From an uncultured Rhodospirillaceae bacterium (lineage in GTDB: Bacteria > Pseudomonadota > Alphaproteobacteria > Dongiales > Dongiaceae), in the NCBI GenBank assembly GCA_902826565.1, contig CADEFF010000040.1, positions 1 through 33,645 on the forward strand: a stretch of 33,645 bases of DNA, read 5' to 3'. The stretch's first letter is position 1, and each line of letters begins with the position of its first letter. A model generated the notes under the pieces. That model made no database searches and had not been told where the DNA came from. It was given only the letters and a program-made list of their open reading frames with translations. Below are positions 26,825-33,497 of the stretch, one piece after another. Made by a program: the position numbers and the translations under genes.

Positions 26825-27601
26825 CTACTGCGCCGCGGTCTGCCCCATATCCACCGTCTTGATCCAGATGAGCGCCCCCAGCTCCACAGGGACGCTCTTG
26901 CCCTCGGGGCTCTGCATCGGTTCGTCGCCCTCGATGAGGGCCGCGAATCCCCACCAGCCGGCGCGCGGCATCGCGTAGTCGAACACGCCATCGCCGTCCG
27001 CCTTGATGACCTGGGTCACAAAGGCGTCGTTCGGCGCGGCGACCGAACCGTCATTGACATACTCGACCTCGATCTCGGCGAAGGGCACGGGCTTGCCGTC
27101 CTTCAGCACGATGCCGCGGAAGAGATTGCCGGTCCAGACGCCGGTCGGCCGCACCAGCGGCTGGATCTCCACCGGCAGCCCCACCAGATTGTCCCAACCT
27201 TCGCCCGACGCGTAGGAATCGACCGTCACCTTGGCGTAGTGGACGATGTATTTTCCCTCGGCCGGCTCCCAGTAGGGCGTCGGCTCGACGAAAAAAATCG
27301 CGGCACCGGGCTCGGGCAGCGCATAGCGTGCGCGCCAGGCCGTCTTGCCGTCGATCTTTTCCTCCTCCAGCGATCCGAGGAGGTCGATCGTGCTGTCGCC
27401 CTGCTTCACGCCGAAACGCACGGGCTTGACCATATCCATCGTCGGCCCGCGATCCATCGGATGGGTGAAGACGAGGTCGAGGGAAACCGTGCCGCCCTCC
27501 GGCAGGACGTCGTCGCTCGGCAGCAGTTCCTGGAAATGCGCCGAGGCGGTGCCGCCGGCAAGGAGGGCCGCGGCGAATCCGAAGGCGGCAAGCCAATGCA
27601 T
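26825..27601 (-). CDS. nikK: NikK-type periplasmic nickel-binding protein (DUF4198)
   Basis: 258 residues: signal peptide (1-22, ending TASA) and a DUF4198 domain starting AHFQELLPSDDVL, whose mature N-terminal His is typical of metal handling in this family. The beta-rich body contains FTHPMDRGPTMDMVKP, VEPTPYWEPAEGKYIVHYAKV and a carboxypeptidase-regulatory-like repeat (about 165-225). It probably passes nickel to NikM/NikL. ATG 27601 has GGAG six bases upstream. It is the first gene of nikKMLQO and stands directly behind the NikR operator. Confidence 0.88.
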   Translation of the reverse strand: MHWLAAFGFAAALLAGGTASAHFQELLPSDDVLPEGGTVSLDLVFTHPMDRGPTMDMVKPVRFGVKQGDSTIDLLGSLEEEKIDGKTAWRARYALPEPGAAIFFVEPTPYWEPAEGKYIVHYAKVTVDSYASGEGWDNLVGLPVEIQPLVRPTGVWTGNLFRGIVLKDGKPVPFAEIEVEYVNDGSVAAPNDAFVTQVIKADGDGVFDYAMPRAGWWGFAALIEGDEPMQSPEGKSVPVELGALIWIKTVDMGQTAAQ

Positions 27602-27635
27602 CGATTGCTCCGACAATGACGGGACATGGGTGTGT

Positions 27636-27663
27636 GTATGATCTTTTTACAAAAACTGCATAC
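27636..27663. promoter_or_regulatory. NikR operator, GTATGA-N16-GCATAC
   Basis: The E. coli NikR operator is GTATGA-N16-TCATAC. Here GTATGA (27636-27641) and GCATAC (27658-27663) are separated by exactly 16 bases, so 11 of 12 key positions match. It lies 35 bases before the nikK ATG, with nikR 65 bases on the other side. On the minus strand a TCGACA -35-like box (27669-27664) abuts it, so bound NikR would cover the -35 to -10 interval of nikK. Confidence 0.88.
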
Positions 27664-27727
27664 TGTCGAGCGGTTTTATCGACCCGCCGGTCGCACGTAC
27701 TGTTCCGGCTGCCGCGGTTCCCGCCGG

Positions 27728-28201
27728 TCAGGAGCTCGGCGAGAAGTGGGTGTGCGGGGTTTCGTCCGGCGCGCCCTTGTGACGATGCCGGCCGCGGACC
27801 TTGTCGGCCGCCACCAGGTTGAGACGTCCGTGACGTACGCCGGGCTCGGCGACCGTGGCCTCGGCGAAGCGGGTGAGGTCGCTCGCCTTGCCTTTCAGCA
27901 GCACGATCTCGAGGCAGTCCTCATGGTCGAGATGGACGTGGAGGGTCGAAAGGATGAAATCGTGGTGGTCGTGCTGCGACTGCGTCAGCCGCTTCGGCAG
28001 CTGCCGCTGATGATGGTTGTAGACGTAGGAGAGGCAGCCCACGGCGTGGCTCGATTTGCCGCCTGCGAGCCTGGTCTGCTGCAACCGCTCGCGCAGCAGG
28101 TCGCGGATCGCCTCCGAGCGGTTCTCGTATTTCTTCTGCGCGATATAGCGGTCGAACTCCTTGAGCAGCTCCTCGTCGAGCGAGATCGTCACGCGTTCCA
28201 T
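27728..28201 (-). CDS. nikR: Nickel-responsive repressor NikR
   Basis: 157-residue ribbon-helix-helix regulator. The N-terminal DNA-binding domain is MERVTISLDEELLKEFDRYI...RSEAIRDLLRERL (1-40). The C-terminal ACT-like metal domain carries the high-affinity nickel ligands His77, His88, His90 and Cys96 (pattern QHDHH...LHVHLDHEDCLEIVLLKG), aligned with His76, His87, His89 and Cys95 of E. coli. The tail after about residue 140 is unusually long and ends HTHFSPSS. With nickel it should shut off nikKMLQO through the operator at 27636-27663. Because that site lies downstream of nikR, it would not obviously control nikR itself. Confidence 0.96.
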   Translation of the reverse strand: MERVTISLDEELLKEFDRYIAQKKYENRSEAIRDLLRERLQQTRLAGGKSSHAVGCLSYVYNHHQRQLPKRLTQSQHDHHDFILSTLHVHLDHEDCLEIVLLKGKASDLTRFAEATVAEPGVRHGRLNLVAADKVRGRHRHKGAPDETPHTHFSPSS

Positions 28202-28288
28202 GGCCCGGCCTCCCGATTGCCGGGGGATTCATAGCATGATCGGCGCCGCGAATGTCTGCGCGGCGCCGATGGGCATGGCGTCCCGCCG

Positions 28289-29083
28289 TCAATTGCCGGT
28301 TTGCAGGAGCTTTCCGAGCTTGGTCTTGTCGCTATAGACGAGCATCGCGGAGATGTGCCGGTTCTCGATCATCGCGATCATTCCGGCATTGGGCGAAATG
28401 AACCGATACTCGGTTTCCTCGATATCGGCCGGCCCGACGCTTCCCTTGTAGTTCCACCTGATGAGCGCGGCGTCGTAGGTCCCGGCCGGCACGGTGATCT
28501 TGTATGCCCCGATATAGGTGTAGGTGATGGTGAGCGAGCCGGTATGGTCGATGTCGGTCGGATCCGAAAGGTCGGCGACCTTCACATCCACCGGAAACTG
28601 CCGGCTTTCCCCGGGCTTCATGCCGGCGATGATGAGCGGTTCGCCCGGCGAGAAGCGGGACAGCACCTTGTTGTCGAGGTCCTGCTGGCCGGTGATGAGG
28701 AGATTGCCGTCGGCGGTCTTCTGGAGATAGGCGCTGCCGCGCTCCCCCACCTTGTAATCCCAGCCGGGCGAGAAGGTGGGGTCGGCGGTATTCTTGACGC
28801 TGTGGACCTCCGTCGCGGGGTCCTCGCTGACCTCGATCACCTGGAACGACATCTGGCCGCCGGCGCTCGGAAGATAGCTGTCGGGGGCACCGAGCGGCGG
28901 GGCGGCAATCGCATCGCCCACCACGCCTTTGCCGAGATATTTCTCGATCTCGGTCCGGTCGGCGTCCGGCAGCGGGACGACGCTGCCGGCGGTATCGGCC
29001 CGGCCCTCGAGGGGCGCCAGGGCGAAGCTCAGCAGAAGTGCCAGGAGAGGAGCGGTCGCAATGCGTCCGTGAAAGCTTGTCAT
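28289..29083 (-). CDS. Exported protein of unknown function
   Basis: 264 residues with a signal peptide (1-30, LLALLLSFALAPLEGRADT) and no further membrane span, so it is periplasmic or outer-membrane associated. The body is beta-rich: SFQVIEVSEDPATEV, FSPGWDYKVGERGSAYLQ, LITGQQDLDNKVLSRF, TGSLTITYTYIGAYKITVPAGTYDAALIRW and a C-terminal EETEYRFISPNAGMIAMIEN. I do not recognise a named family. ATG 29083 has GGGGGT upstream. A promoter-like array starting from the shared palindrome at 29298-29313 points towards it, which would give a 5' untranslated region of about 180 bases. It may therefore belong with the four rightward units as one regulon. Confidence 0.78.
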   Translation of the reverse strand: MTSFHGRIATAPLLALLLSFALAPLEGRADTAGSVVPLPDADRTEIEKYLGKGVVGDAIAAPPLGAPDSYLPSAGGQMSFQVIEVSEDPATEVHSVKNTADPTFSPGWDYKVGERGSAYLQKTADGNLLITGQQDLDNKVLSRFSPGEPLIIAGMKPGESRQFPVDVKVADLSDPTDIDHTGSLTITYTYIGAYKITVPAGTYDAALIRWNYKGSVGPADIEETEYRFISPNAGMIAMIENRHISAMLVYSDKTKLGKLLQTGN

Positions 29084-29268
29084 GATAGACCCCCAACGAG
29101 TTTCGAGAGATTCCGGAAGTGGCAGTACCGCGCGTGGCCGCAGCCTCATGGTTGCGCGCCGCGGGCAATCGAACCCCACCGATCCGCGATAGGGTCGATA
29201 TTCCGACACCGGATACAGCGCCATGATCCTGAAAGAATCGGCCATCGAGGCAAACCGGCCACGCCGGC

Positions 29269-29313
29269 ACCATAGCGCGCCGCGCGTCTCCCCGACATAG
29301 GCCCTTGGTCCAA
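29269..29313 (-). promoter_or_regulatory. Shared-palindrome promoter, leftward copy
   Basis: Read on the minus strand: TTGGACCAAGGGCCTA (29313-29298), six bases TGTCGG, a 17-base spacer, then TATGGT (29274-29269) as -10 box. The spacing equals that of the rightward copies. It would drive the exported-protein gene that starts at 29083. Confidence 0.45.
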
Positions 29314-29342
29314 TGGCGGCCGGCAAGGGATGACCGTAGCCT
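29298..29342 (+). promoter_or_regulatory. Shared-palindrome promoter, rightward copy 1
   Basis: TAGGCCCTTGGTCCAA (29298-29313; the right half is perfect, the left half matches 5 of 7), then TGGCGG, a 17-base spacer and TAGCCT (29337-29342) as -10 box. The predicted transcription start is near 29349, leaving a leader of about 210 bases before the outer-membrane-type gene at 29558. Confidence 0.55.
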
Positions 29343-29512
29343 TTTGGCCGGAGGTAGGCCGGAGTCCCGTCATGTGGGTCCGGCGCGGCGCGCCCGGGAG
29401 CCGCGGCGGGTCTTCGCGAGGGTGCCTGGGGCTCTGGAAAAAAGGGGCGTTCGGGAACCCCGAAGCCGACCGGAGGGGTTTCGACGGATAGAGACGCGGG
29501 GAAGGGGGCGGG

Positions 29513-29534
29513 GCAGAGCAGAGCAGAGCAGAGC
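29513..29534 (+). repeat. GCAGA tandem repeat, 4.4 copies
   Basis: Four full GCAGA units and a partial GC, ending 23 bases before the ATG at 29558 and just upstream of its GAGGAG ribosome site. Pentamer runs can slip in replication. This one lies in the untranslated leader, so a copy-number change could alter translation, not reading frame. Confidence 0.7.
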
Positions 29535-29557
29535 GGGGGCAAGACGAGGAGCTTCGC

Positions 29558-30352
29558 ATGCGCGACGTCCGCCTCATCCTGATCGCCTTGCTCGTCGCGG
29601 CGTTTCCCGCGATCGCGGATGCGCAGTCGCCGAGCTCCGAGCAAATGAACGAGGCGAACAGTCCGCTGACGCCGAAGGTCACGCTCAACCTGCATGACTA
29701 CTACACCTCCGATTTCTACGAGCTCGACGACAGCGACGCGAACCAGGCGCTGTTTCGCGGCGTGCTGCCGCACCGGCTCTTCGGCCTCCCGCAGATTCTT
29801 CGCGGCACCATGCCGCTCGTCACCTCGCCCGACGAGCCTTCCGGCTCGGTCACCGGTTCCGGCGACCTCAATCTGTTCGATCTTTTCATCGTCAAGAAGG
29901 GTGGGCTCGAGCTCGGTTTCGGACCGCAGCTCACTGCGCCGACCGCGAGCGACGACAGGCTCGGGACGGGAAAATGGCAGGCCGGCGTCGCGGGCGTGGC
30001 CATCGCGCCGCTGCCCTGGGGCCTGCTGGGTGGACTTTTGACCTGGCAGCATTCCTTTGCCGGCGAAGACGATCGGGGGACGCAGAACAATCTGACCGCC
30101 CAGCCCTTCGTTATCTTCAACCTGCCGGACGGTTATTACCTGCGCAGCACAGCGATCATGAATTTCGATCTGGAGCGCGGCAACTACGTCATCCCGATCG
30201 GCCTCGGCGGGGGCAAGGTCTGGAATCTCGGCCGGGGCACCACGCTCAACGCCTTTGTCGAGCCGCAATATTCGGTGGCGCATGAAGGCATCCAGCCGAA
30301 ATTTCAGGTGTTCCTCGGGCTCAATCTGCAGTTCACGCTGGCCGAGGAATGA
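29558..30352 (+). CDS. Outer-membrane-type beta-barrel protein of unknown function
   Basis: 264 residues: signal peptide (1-22, ending ADAQS), then alternating hydrophobic/polar strands typical of an outer-membrane barrel: GGLELGFGPQLTAPTA, GGLLTWQHSFAG, GYYLRSTAIMNFDLERGNYVIPIGLGGGKVW and a C-terminal FQVFLGLNLQFTLAEE. The central piece (gene product LTWQHSFAG, AQPFVIFNLPDGYYL) resembles proteins annotated only as neutral-zone or transporter-like barrels. Length and barrel features agree, but specificity is unknown. ATG 29558 has GAGGAG seven bases upstream. It follows the palindrome promoter at 29298-29342 and is 143 bases ahead of a second barrel gene. Confidence 0.78.
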   Translation: MRDVRLILIALLVAAFPAIADAQSPSSEQMNEANSPLTPKVTLNLHDYYTSDFYELDDSDANQALFRGVLPHRLFGLPQILRGTMPLVTSPDEPSGSVTGSGDLNLFDLFIVKKGGLELGFGPQLTAPTASDDRLGTGKWQAGVAGVAIAPLPWGLLGGLLTWQHSFAGEDDRGTQNNLTAQPFVIFNLPDGYYLRSTAIMNFDLERGNYVIPIGLGGGKVWNLGRGTTLNAFVEPQYSVAHEGIQPKFQVFLGLNLQFTLAEE

Positions 30353-30376
30353 GCCGCTTCCTTCGTCACGGTTCCG

Positions 30377-30421
30377 TTAGACCAAGGTCCAACTGTCAGC
30401 GCCGGGCCGGCTCCCTAGGCT
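30377..30421 (+). promoter_or_regulatory. Shared-palindrome promoter, rightward copy 2
   Basis: TTAGACCAAGGTCCAA (30377-30392; 6 of 7 pairs match), then CTGTCA, a 17-base spacer and TAGGCT (30416-30421). The predicted start is near 30428, about 67 bases before the ATG of the barrel gene at 30495. The palindrome centre would be at about -43. Confidence 0.6.
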
Positions 30422-30494
30422 GGGACGCTGCACAGGCGTGTGGTCGGGCGGATGCGCCATGCCACGCTCGGAGTGCTGGAATGGAGGTGCCGGG

Positions 30495-31490
30495 ATGGGC
30501 CACCGCGCAGGGATCGGCCAGGGATTCCGTGCCGTGGCCCTTGCCATCGGGCTTCTTGCGCTGTCGGAAACCGACGCCGGGGCGGGCGAGCTCGCGCATT
30601 ATTCTCCCGGGCTGCTCAACATCCGCGACCTGCTGGTGCCGGTGGAGCCAGGCTTCTACTTCGCGCAGTATCACTATTTCTATACGGCCGATCAGTTCCG
30701 CGACCGGAACGGCAACAAGGTCGACTCCCTCTCCGCCGGCAACGCTACCGTCGATGTCGATGCGGACGTGGATGTCTTCGCGGTTTCGCCGCTCCTGATG
30801 TGGGTCAGCCCGTGGCAGGTCCTTGGTGCCCGCTATGCCGCCTATATCGGACCGGGTTTCACCAACACGACGGCCCAGGCGAGCCTTCGCACCCAGACCG
30901 GTCTCGGGCTCGAGAGCGACGAGAGCGCCTTCGGATTCGGAGACCTCTTCGTCCAGCCCCTGTGGCTCGGCTGGAGCGGCGCCCATTTCGATGCCGCCCT
31001 CGGCTATGGCTTCTATGCGCCCACCGGGCATTTCGAGAATGGCGACGACGACAATATCGGCCTCGGCTTCTGGACCAACCAATTTCAGGCGGCGGGCGCC
31101 TTCTATCCGAACCCCGACCGGACGATGGCGCTGACGCTCGGCATTACCTACGAGCTCAACGGCAACCAGGAAGGTGTCGATGTGACGCCGGGCCAGCGGA
31201 TCTCGCTCAATTACGGCATCAGCCACTACATCCCGCTGGACGACGGGCCGACCTGGATGGCGGAGATCGGCCTGCTCGGCTTCAGTCAATGGGAGATCGA
31301 GAAGGATTCCGGGTCGGACGTGCGGGAGGCGACGAACGTCAAGGACCAGATCCACGCCGTCGGCATGCAGCTCGGGGCGACATTCCTGCCCTGGAAGGCG
31401 AGCGCCACCTTCCACTATCTCCACGAATATGGCGCCGAGGCCCGGTTCCAGGGCGATCATTTCGTGCTGACCCTTGGCAAGGCCTTCTGA
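30495..31490 (+). CDS. Outer-membrane transporter-like barrel (MetA-pathway/phenol-degradation family)
   Basis: 331 residues: signal peptide (about 1-30, ending DAGAGE) and a beta-barrel resembling the putative outer-membrane channel family named after the phenol MetA pathway (Pfam Phenol_MetA_deg). Typical pieces are ELAHYSPGLLNIRDLLVPVEPGFYFAQYHYFY, GDLFVQPLWLGWSGAHFDAALGYGFYAPTG, YPNPDRTMALTLGITYELN and a C-terminal FVLTLGKAF with terminal Phe, as expected for Bam-dependent barrels. ATG 30495 was chosen because GGAGGT stands six bases upstream; frames opening at 30438 or 30459 lack this. It likely imports hydrophobic or aromatic compounds, but no catabolic genes are nearby. It has its own palindrome promoter. 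Confidence 0.87.
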   Translation: MGHRAGIGQGFRAVALAIGLLALSETDAGAGELAHYSPGLLNIRDLLVPVEPGFYFAQYHYFYTADQFRDRNGNKVDSLSAGNATVDVDADVDVFAVSPLLMWVSPWQVLGARYAAYIGPGFTNTTAQASLRTQTGLGLESDESAFGFGDLFVQPLWLGWSGAHFDAALGYGFYAPTGHFENGDDDNIGLGFWTNQFQAAGAFYPNPDRTMALTLGITYELNGNQEGVDVTPGQRISLNYGISHYIPLDDGPTWMAEIGLLGFSQWEIEKDSGSDVREATNVKDQIHAVGMQLGATFLPWKASATFHYLHEYGAEARFQGDHFVLTLGKAF

Positions 31491-31501
31491 TCGGTTCGCT
31501 A

Positions 31502-31545
31502 TTGGACTTAGGTCCAATTGAGCCGCGATCACCGCTCTTTAGGCT
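31502..31545 (+). promoter_or_regulatory. Shared-palindrome promoter, rightward copy 3
   Basis: TTGGACTTAGGTCCAA (31502-31517; 6 of 7 pairs match), then TTGAGC as -35 box, a 16-base spacer and TAGGCT (31540-31545). It begins 12 bases after the preceding gene stops. The predicted start is near 31552, 54 bases before aqpZ. Confidence 0.65.
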
Positions 31546-31605
31546 TCCTCTCGGGAGCGGGAAAGGCCATGCTCTCCCCGCGTCGTCTTCTGTGGGGGAT
31601 CTTTC

Positions 31606-32304
31606 ATGCGTCTGGCACGTCCGATGGCGGCCGAGTTCGTCGGTACGCTCTGGCTGGTGTTTGGCGGCTGCGGCAGCGCCGTCCTGGCGGCCGCCTTTCC
31701 CGATCTCGGCATCGGATTTATGGGTGTCGCGCTTGCCTTCGGCCTCACGGTGCTGACCATGGTCTACGCGCTCGGCCATGTGTCCGGCGGCCATTTCAAC
31801 CCCGCCGTCACGATCGGGCTTTGGGCCGGCGGCCGCTTTCCCGCGGCCGACATCCTGCCCTACTGGGTCGCCCAGGTGGCCGGCGCCATCGTCGGGGCCG
31901 CGATCCTCTATGTGATCGCCAGCGGAAACGCGAATTTCTCGGTCGCGGGCGGCTTCGCCTCCAATGGCTATGCCGAGCATTCGCCGGGCGGCTATACGCT
32001 CCTCGCCTGCCTCGTGGCCGAGATCGTGCTCACCTTCGGATTCCTCATCGTGATCCTGGGGTCGACCGATCAGCGCGCGCCGGCCGGCTTTGCGCCTCTT
32101 GCGATCGGCCTTTCCCTGACGCTCATTCATCTGATCTGCATTCCGGTCACCAATACCTCGGTCAATCCCGCGCGCAGCACGGGCCCGGCGCTTTTCGTCG
32201 GCGATTGGGCGCTGGGACAGCTCTGGCTGTTCTGGGTGGCGCCCCTCGTCGGCGCGTTCCTCGCCGGTCTCGTCTATCGCTCGGTGTTCGCGACGCCTCG
32301 TTGA
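31606..32304 (+). CDS. aqpZ: Aquaporin Z
   Basis: 232-residue inner-membrane water channel. Both NPA boxes are present: [16 protein letters not shown] in the first half and [15 protein letters not shown] in the second. The opening [22 protein letters not shown] and [26 protein letters not shown] are very close to E. coli AqpZ. The selectivity filter appears to be the water type: His in [11 protein letters not shown] and Arg in NPARS. Six helices and normal length. The start ATG 31606 is preceded by GGGGGA. It stands alone between two palindrome promoters, so it is probably controlled with its neighbours. Confidence 0.97.
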   Translation: MRLARPMAAEFVGTLWLVFGGCGSAVLAAAFPDLGIGFMGVALAFGLTVLTMVYALGHVSGGHFNPAVTIGLWAGGRFPAADILPYWVAQVAGAIVGAAILYVIASGNANFSVAGGFASNGYAEHSPGGYTLLACLVAEIVLTFGFLIVILGSTDQRAPAGFAPLAIGLSLTLIHLICIPVTNTSVNPARSTGPALFVGDWALGQLWLFWVAPLVGAFLAGLVYRSVFATPR

Positions 32305-32306
32305 GG

Positions 32307-32350
32307 TTGGACCAAGGTCCAATTGAGCGGCTTCAGTCGGCGCTTAGCAT
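32307..32350 (+). promoter_or_regulatory. Shared-palindrome promoter, rightward copy 4 (perfect dyad)
   Basis: TTGGACCAAGGTCCAA (32307-32322) is a perfect 7-bp inverted repeat around AA. TTGAGC, a 16-base spacer and TAGCAT (32345-32350) follow. It begins three bases after the aqpZ stop. The predicted start is near 32357, 43 bases before the glycine-zipper gene. Confidence 0.65.
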
Positions 32351-32399
32351 CGGTTCGAAGGCGGTTCTTCGTTCGGGCGGCGCATAGAGGGAGGGGGCG

Positions 32400-32753
32400 A
32401 TGCTCCAGCCGGGTGAACGCATGGCGGTTCGTGGAACGGCGATGATCGCGGCGCTGATATTCTGCCTCGTGGTCGGCGATCCGGCCCCGGCGCAAGCCAA
32501 GAGCTCCTCTGAATGCGATGCCTATGCACGAAACTACGCCAGCCAGTATGGCGGCTCGGGCCAGGTCCTGACCGGCGCGACCCGGGGTGCGGTACGCGGC
32601 ACGCTGCTCGGCGGGATTTTCGGCGGTAGCGACGGATGGGGGCGGGGCGCCGCCATCGGCGCCGGCATCGGCGCGATCTCGGGCGGCGTCCAGCGCAATC
32701 AGGACGAGCGCTATCTCTATGATCGCGCCTATAACGACTGCATGAACGGATAG
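32400..32753 (+). CDS. Exported glycine-zipper protein
   Basis: 117 residues: signal peptide (about 8-33, AMIAALIFCLVVGDPAPAQA), then a short Cys-containing segment (SSSECDAYARNYASQY) and a glycine-zipper stretch, GAVRGTLLGGIFGG...GRGAAIGAGIGAISGG (about 60-95). The end, YLYDRAYNDCMNG, carries a second Cys. Such proteins insert into or associate with the outer membrane and often belong to envelope-stress responses. ATG 32400 has GGAGG upstream; ATG 32421 is an alternative. The HdeA-like gene follows after 37 bases, so both are probably one transcript from the promoter at 32307-32350. Confidence 0.85.
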   Translation: MLQPGERMAVRGTAMIAALIFCLVVGDPAPAQAKSSSECDAYARNYASQYGGSGQVLTGATRGAVRGTLLGGIFGGSDGWGRGAAIGAGIGAISGGVQRNQDERYLYDRAYNDCMNG

Positions 32754-32790
32754 CCCGCCCGTCGGTTGCAGGGCTTGTAGGGAGGAACAG

Positions 32791-33099
32791 ATGGCGTGGC
32801 AGAAAGCGTTCCTGGGAGGCTTGGTCCTGCTCGCGGCGGTGGCCGCCGTTCCGGCATCGGTCGCCGCCGAAGACAACGTCAAGGACCTCAAGGCCTTCAC
32901 TTGCAAGGATGTCATGCGTCTGGAGGATGATGACCGGCGGGTCGTCATCGGATTCCTGCATGGCTATCGGGCGGGACAGGCCGGCAATCTCACGGTCGAT
33001 ATCACGCGCCTGTCGAAGATCACGGACATGTTCATCGATCAGTGCCTCGACAAGCCCAAGAGCAACGCCATCGACGTTTTCATGGCGCTCTACAAGTAG
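32791..33099 (+). CDS. HdeA/HdeB-family periplasmic chaperone
   Basis: 102 residues: signal peptide (1-26, ending SVAAE) and a short helical domain with the HdeA/HdeB pattern FTCKDVMRLEDDDRRVVIGFLHGYRAG...VDITRLSKITDMFIDQCLDKP. The two Cys residues (TCKD and DQCL) would form the single disulphide of this fold. HdeA-type chaperones unfold in acid and stop periplasmic proteins from aggregating. GGGAGG sits upstream of ATG 32791. It is the second gene after the perfect palindrome promoter, which suggests that the shared regulator responds to acid or envelope stress. Confidence 0.9.
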   Translation: MAWQKAFLGGLVLLAAVAAVPASVAAEDNVKDLKAFTCKDVMRLEDDDRRVVIGFLHGYRAGQAGNLTVDITRLSKITDMFIDQCLDKPKSNAIDVFMALYK

Positions 33100-33497
33100 C
33101 CGCCCGGCGACACCGATCGCGGTCCGAAGGGGGCCGGCGCACTTATGCTCCGGCCGCCGCGGGCCCGATCCTGCGGCCGCTCGGACGAGGGAGAGCGCCG
33201 CTCCACGGGCACGCCCCCCGCGGTCGGTCGCAGATCCCCTCCTGCGGGACCCCGACCTGACCGACCGATCCGCTATAAAGGGACATCGCACTGCCGCGCG
33301 CCTCATAAGGCTCACGCCGGTCGCGGGCGTCACATCATCATCACGCGCCGTGCGCCGCGCCGTCGCTTTTCGTTAACGAACAGTCGCGGCGTCAATGCGG
33401 GCAGGTTCCGCCGCGATTTGCTTTTCCAATGCGAACGGCTCGTGCCACAATCGCCCCGTCGGTCAAGGCCCAGCACGCTCGGAGGGAGTACGCAGCA
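33100..33497. other. Intergenic region before the last gene
   Basis: 398 bases. A GGCCGG...CCGGCC hairpin (about 33133-33156) follows the HdeA-like gene but has no T-run. A perfect 12-bp palindrome, TTCGTTAACGAA, lies at 33369-33380. Frames open on both strands here have no ribosome site or protein features. The shared TTGGACC/GGTCCAA element is not present in this stretch. Confidence 0.5.
33369..33380. promoter_or_regulatory. Perfect palindrome TTCGTTAACGAA
   Basis: A 12-bp perfect palindrome in the intergenic DNA 117 bases before the last gene. It contains TTCGTTAA, also found at 20828-20835 and, reversed, at 13878-13885. This may be a binding site for a shared regulator; only the recurrence supports that. 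Confidence 0.35.

Larger units (their letters stand above)
29084..29557. other. Divergent intergenic region with shared-palindrome promoters
   Basis: 474 bases between divergent exported-protein genes. It contains the 16-bp palindrome at 29298-29313 with promoter-like boxes on both sides, and a GCAGA tandem repeat at 29513-29534. The remaining sequence holds open frames on the minus strand but none with a ribosome site or protein features, so I see no gene in it. Implied untranslated leaders are long on both sides (about 180 and 210 bases). Confidence 0.6.

Noticed and set aside
27626-28234. A 202-codon plus-strand frame over nikR
   Set aside because: NikR on the minus strand has all nickel ligands and the DNA-binding domain; the plus frame has no family features and would run through the operator.
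28289-30283. A 664-codon minus-strand frame
   Set aside because: Only the part after ATG 29083 has a signal peptide and protein-like content. The upstream part overlaps the barrel gene at 29558-30352 and is low-complexity.
32307-32322. FNR/FixK site reading of TTGGACCAAGGTCCAA
   Set aside because: FNR-type sites are TTGAT-N4-ATCAA, 14 bases; this dyad is 16 bases with GG/CC after TTG.
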